Assembly (NCBI GenBank): GCA_963710165.1 | Contig: CAVPYZ010000005.1 | Span: forward strand, 164,594-228,593 | DNA from: JACKIP01 sp963710165 | GTDB lineage: Bacteria; Pseudomonadota; Alphaproteobacteria; Micavibrionales; Micavibrionaceae | Reading direction: 5' to 3' | DNA: 64,000 nt | Notes under the pieces: model-generated | The model's database searches: none | What the model saw: the letters and a program-made list of their open reading frames with translations, nothing else | Told to the model about the DNA's origin: nothing | Shown: positions 63,596 to 64,000 of the stretch, in pieces | How positions within the stretch are numbered: position 1 is the stretch's first letter | Layout: the number at the start of each line of letters is the position of its first letter | Translations under genes and position numbers: made by a program

Positions 63596-64000
63596 ATGTC
63601 TAATATAAAAAATAATAATAAAAAGAATAATGCGGGCTTTACCTTAATAGAGCTAACATTTGTTATTCTTATCTTTGGTTTATTGATTGCGATGTTCTCC
63701 CCTCTCTATAACTTGTACCTAAAAAATCAGGCTGAGTTAACTACGCAACAAAACACTCAATTACTTATTAGTGAAATAACAGAGTTTTTAACCGTCAATG
63801 GGCGTTACCCCTGCCCTGCTCCTCCTGCTGTCGCGCGTGAAGATATATTTTACGGACGTGAAAGTACAGAATGTGCAGATACAGCAGAGTTAGTAACGAC
63901 TTCGGATTGTCAAGATACAACTCTTCTTGACCCTATAAGTCCTGGGTAATCCGATATCCGGAATTTGTGTTGAAACCAGTCAGAGAGCTAATCCAGCAGA
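63596..64000 (+). pseudogene. Prepilin-like gene with a +1 frameshift, runs off the window
   Basis: The frame starts with a prepilin motif (NNAGFTLIELTFVILIFGLL) and a stalk with GRYPCPAPP, parallel to the gene just upstream. It stops at 63949 within GGGTAA. Removing one G (63944-63946) continues into NPISGICVETSQRANPA to the end of the window without a stop. The two genes, 21 bases apart, form a pseudopilin operon. The remaining 3' part is not visible, so its full length and state are unknown. Confidence 0.65.

Noticed and set aside
1..64000. CRISPR arrays, rRNA genes, prophage or integrase genes
   Set aside because: No regular short repeats with unique spacers, no rRNA-like sequence, and no phage structural or integrase frames were seen; the only mobile gene is the IS110-type transposase.

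Overview
The window looks like chromosomal DNA of an alphaproteobacterium of roughly 40-45 % GC. This rests on gene content and order: the divergent ybjN-proC and BMFP/UbiK genes beside lgt, the ftsE-ftsX-YdcF-plsC-DUF2125 run, ilvE next to an OmpR-type regulator and kinase, etfBA, a short HIG1-like membrane protein, and an LptM-like lipoprotein beside a TlpA thioredoxin. The pseudopilins and gene style would suit a Micavibrio-like or neighbouring lineage, but that is a guess.

Layout. 0-13.4 kb: rpsU, a secreted gamma-glutamyltransferase, a repeat-bearing coiled-coil membrane protein, an AT-rich accessory patch (Phd-like antitoxin, zeta-toxin-like kinase with a small overlapping partner, lipoprotein), then uvrB, nusG, secE, a DUF922-like metalloprotease, a DegP-type protease, panB-panC, tRNA-Trp and a CNNM/CBS membrane protein. 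13.4-22.2 kb: a flagellin with a beta-rich insert, an ABC exporter, a metallo-beta-lactamase-fold hydrolase, an atypical GDPD-like protein and a probable stress group (cNMP-binding reductase fusion, solo cNMP protein, DUF892, DUF421). 22.2-34.4 kb: secA, a parvulin isomerase, mutT, a methyltransferase, metA, a TyrA-family dehydrogenase, and the DUF2125-plsC-YdcF-ftsX-ftsE envelope operon. 34.4-48.8 kb: zinc-ribbon protein, small lipoprotein, TlpA, pentapeptide-repeat protein, receiver protein, etfBA, proC-ybjN, ubiK, hldD, lgt, MidA-like methyltransferase, pgeF, prs, rplY, pth, ychF. 48.8-57.6 kb: an acidic unknown protein, ilvE, a two-component pair, a CsaA-like protein, a PAS histidine kinase, recX and an ABC-2 permease.

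The last 6.4 kb differs. It holds hslO, an unrecognised small gene and two pseudopilin genes that are each broken by single-base shifts, along with an intact IS110-family element (IS1111-like layout) whose downstream DNA is full of inverted repeats. I count eight shifts; all are +1 (one extra base) and most lie in short homopolymers. None was seen in the preceding 57 kb. Systematic sequence error, local gene decay, or both could explain this.

Functional themes are envelope biogenesis and division (ftsEX, secA, secE, lgt, plsC, hldD, pgeF), coenzyme A and amino-acid synthesis (panBC, metA, TyrA-like, proC, ilvE), translation (rpsU, rplY, pth, ychF, tRNA-Trp), and periplasmic quality control (DegP, PpiC-like, TlpA). 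The most notable candidates are the flagellin insert, the +1 shift cluster, the IS110 element with its structured flank, the zeta-like cassette, and the GDPD-like protein lacking an expected catalytic His.
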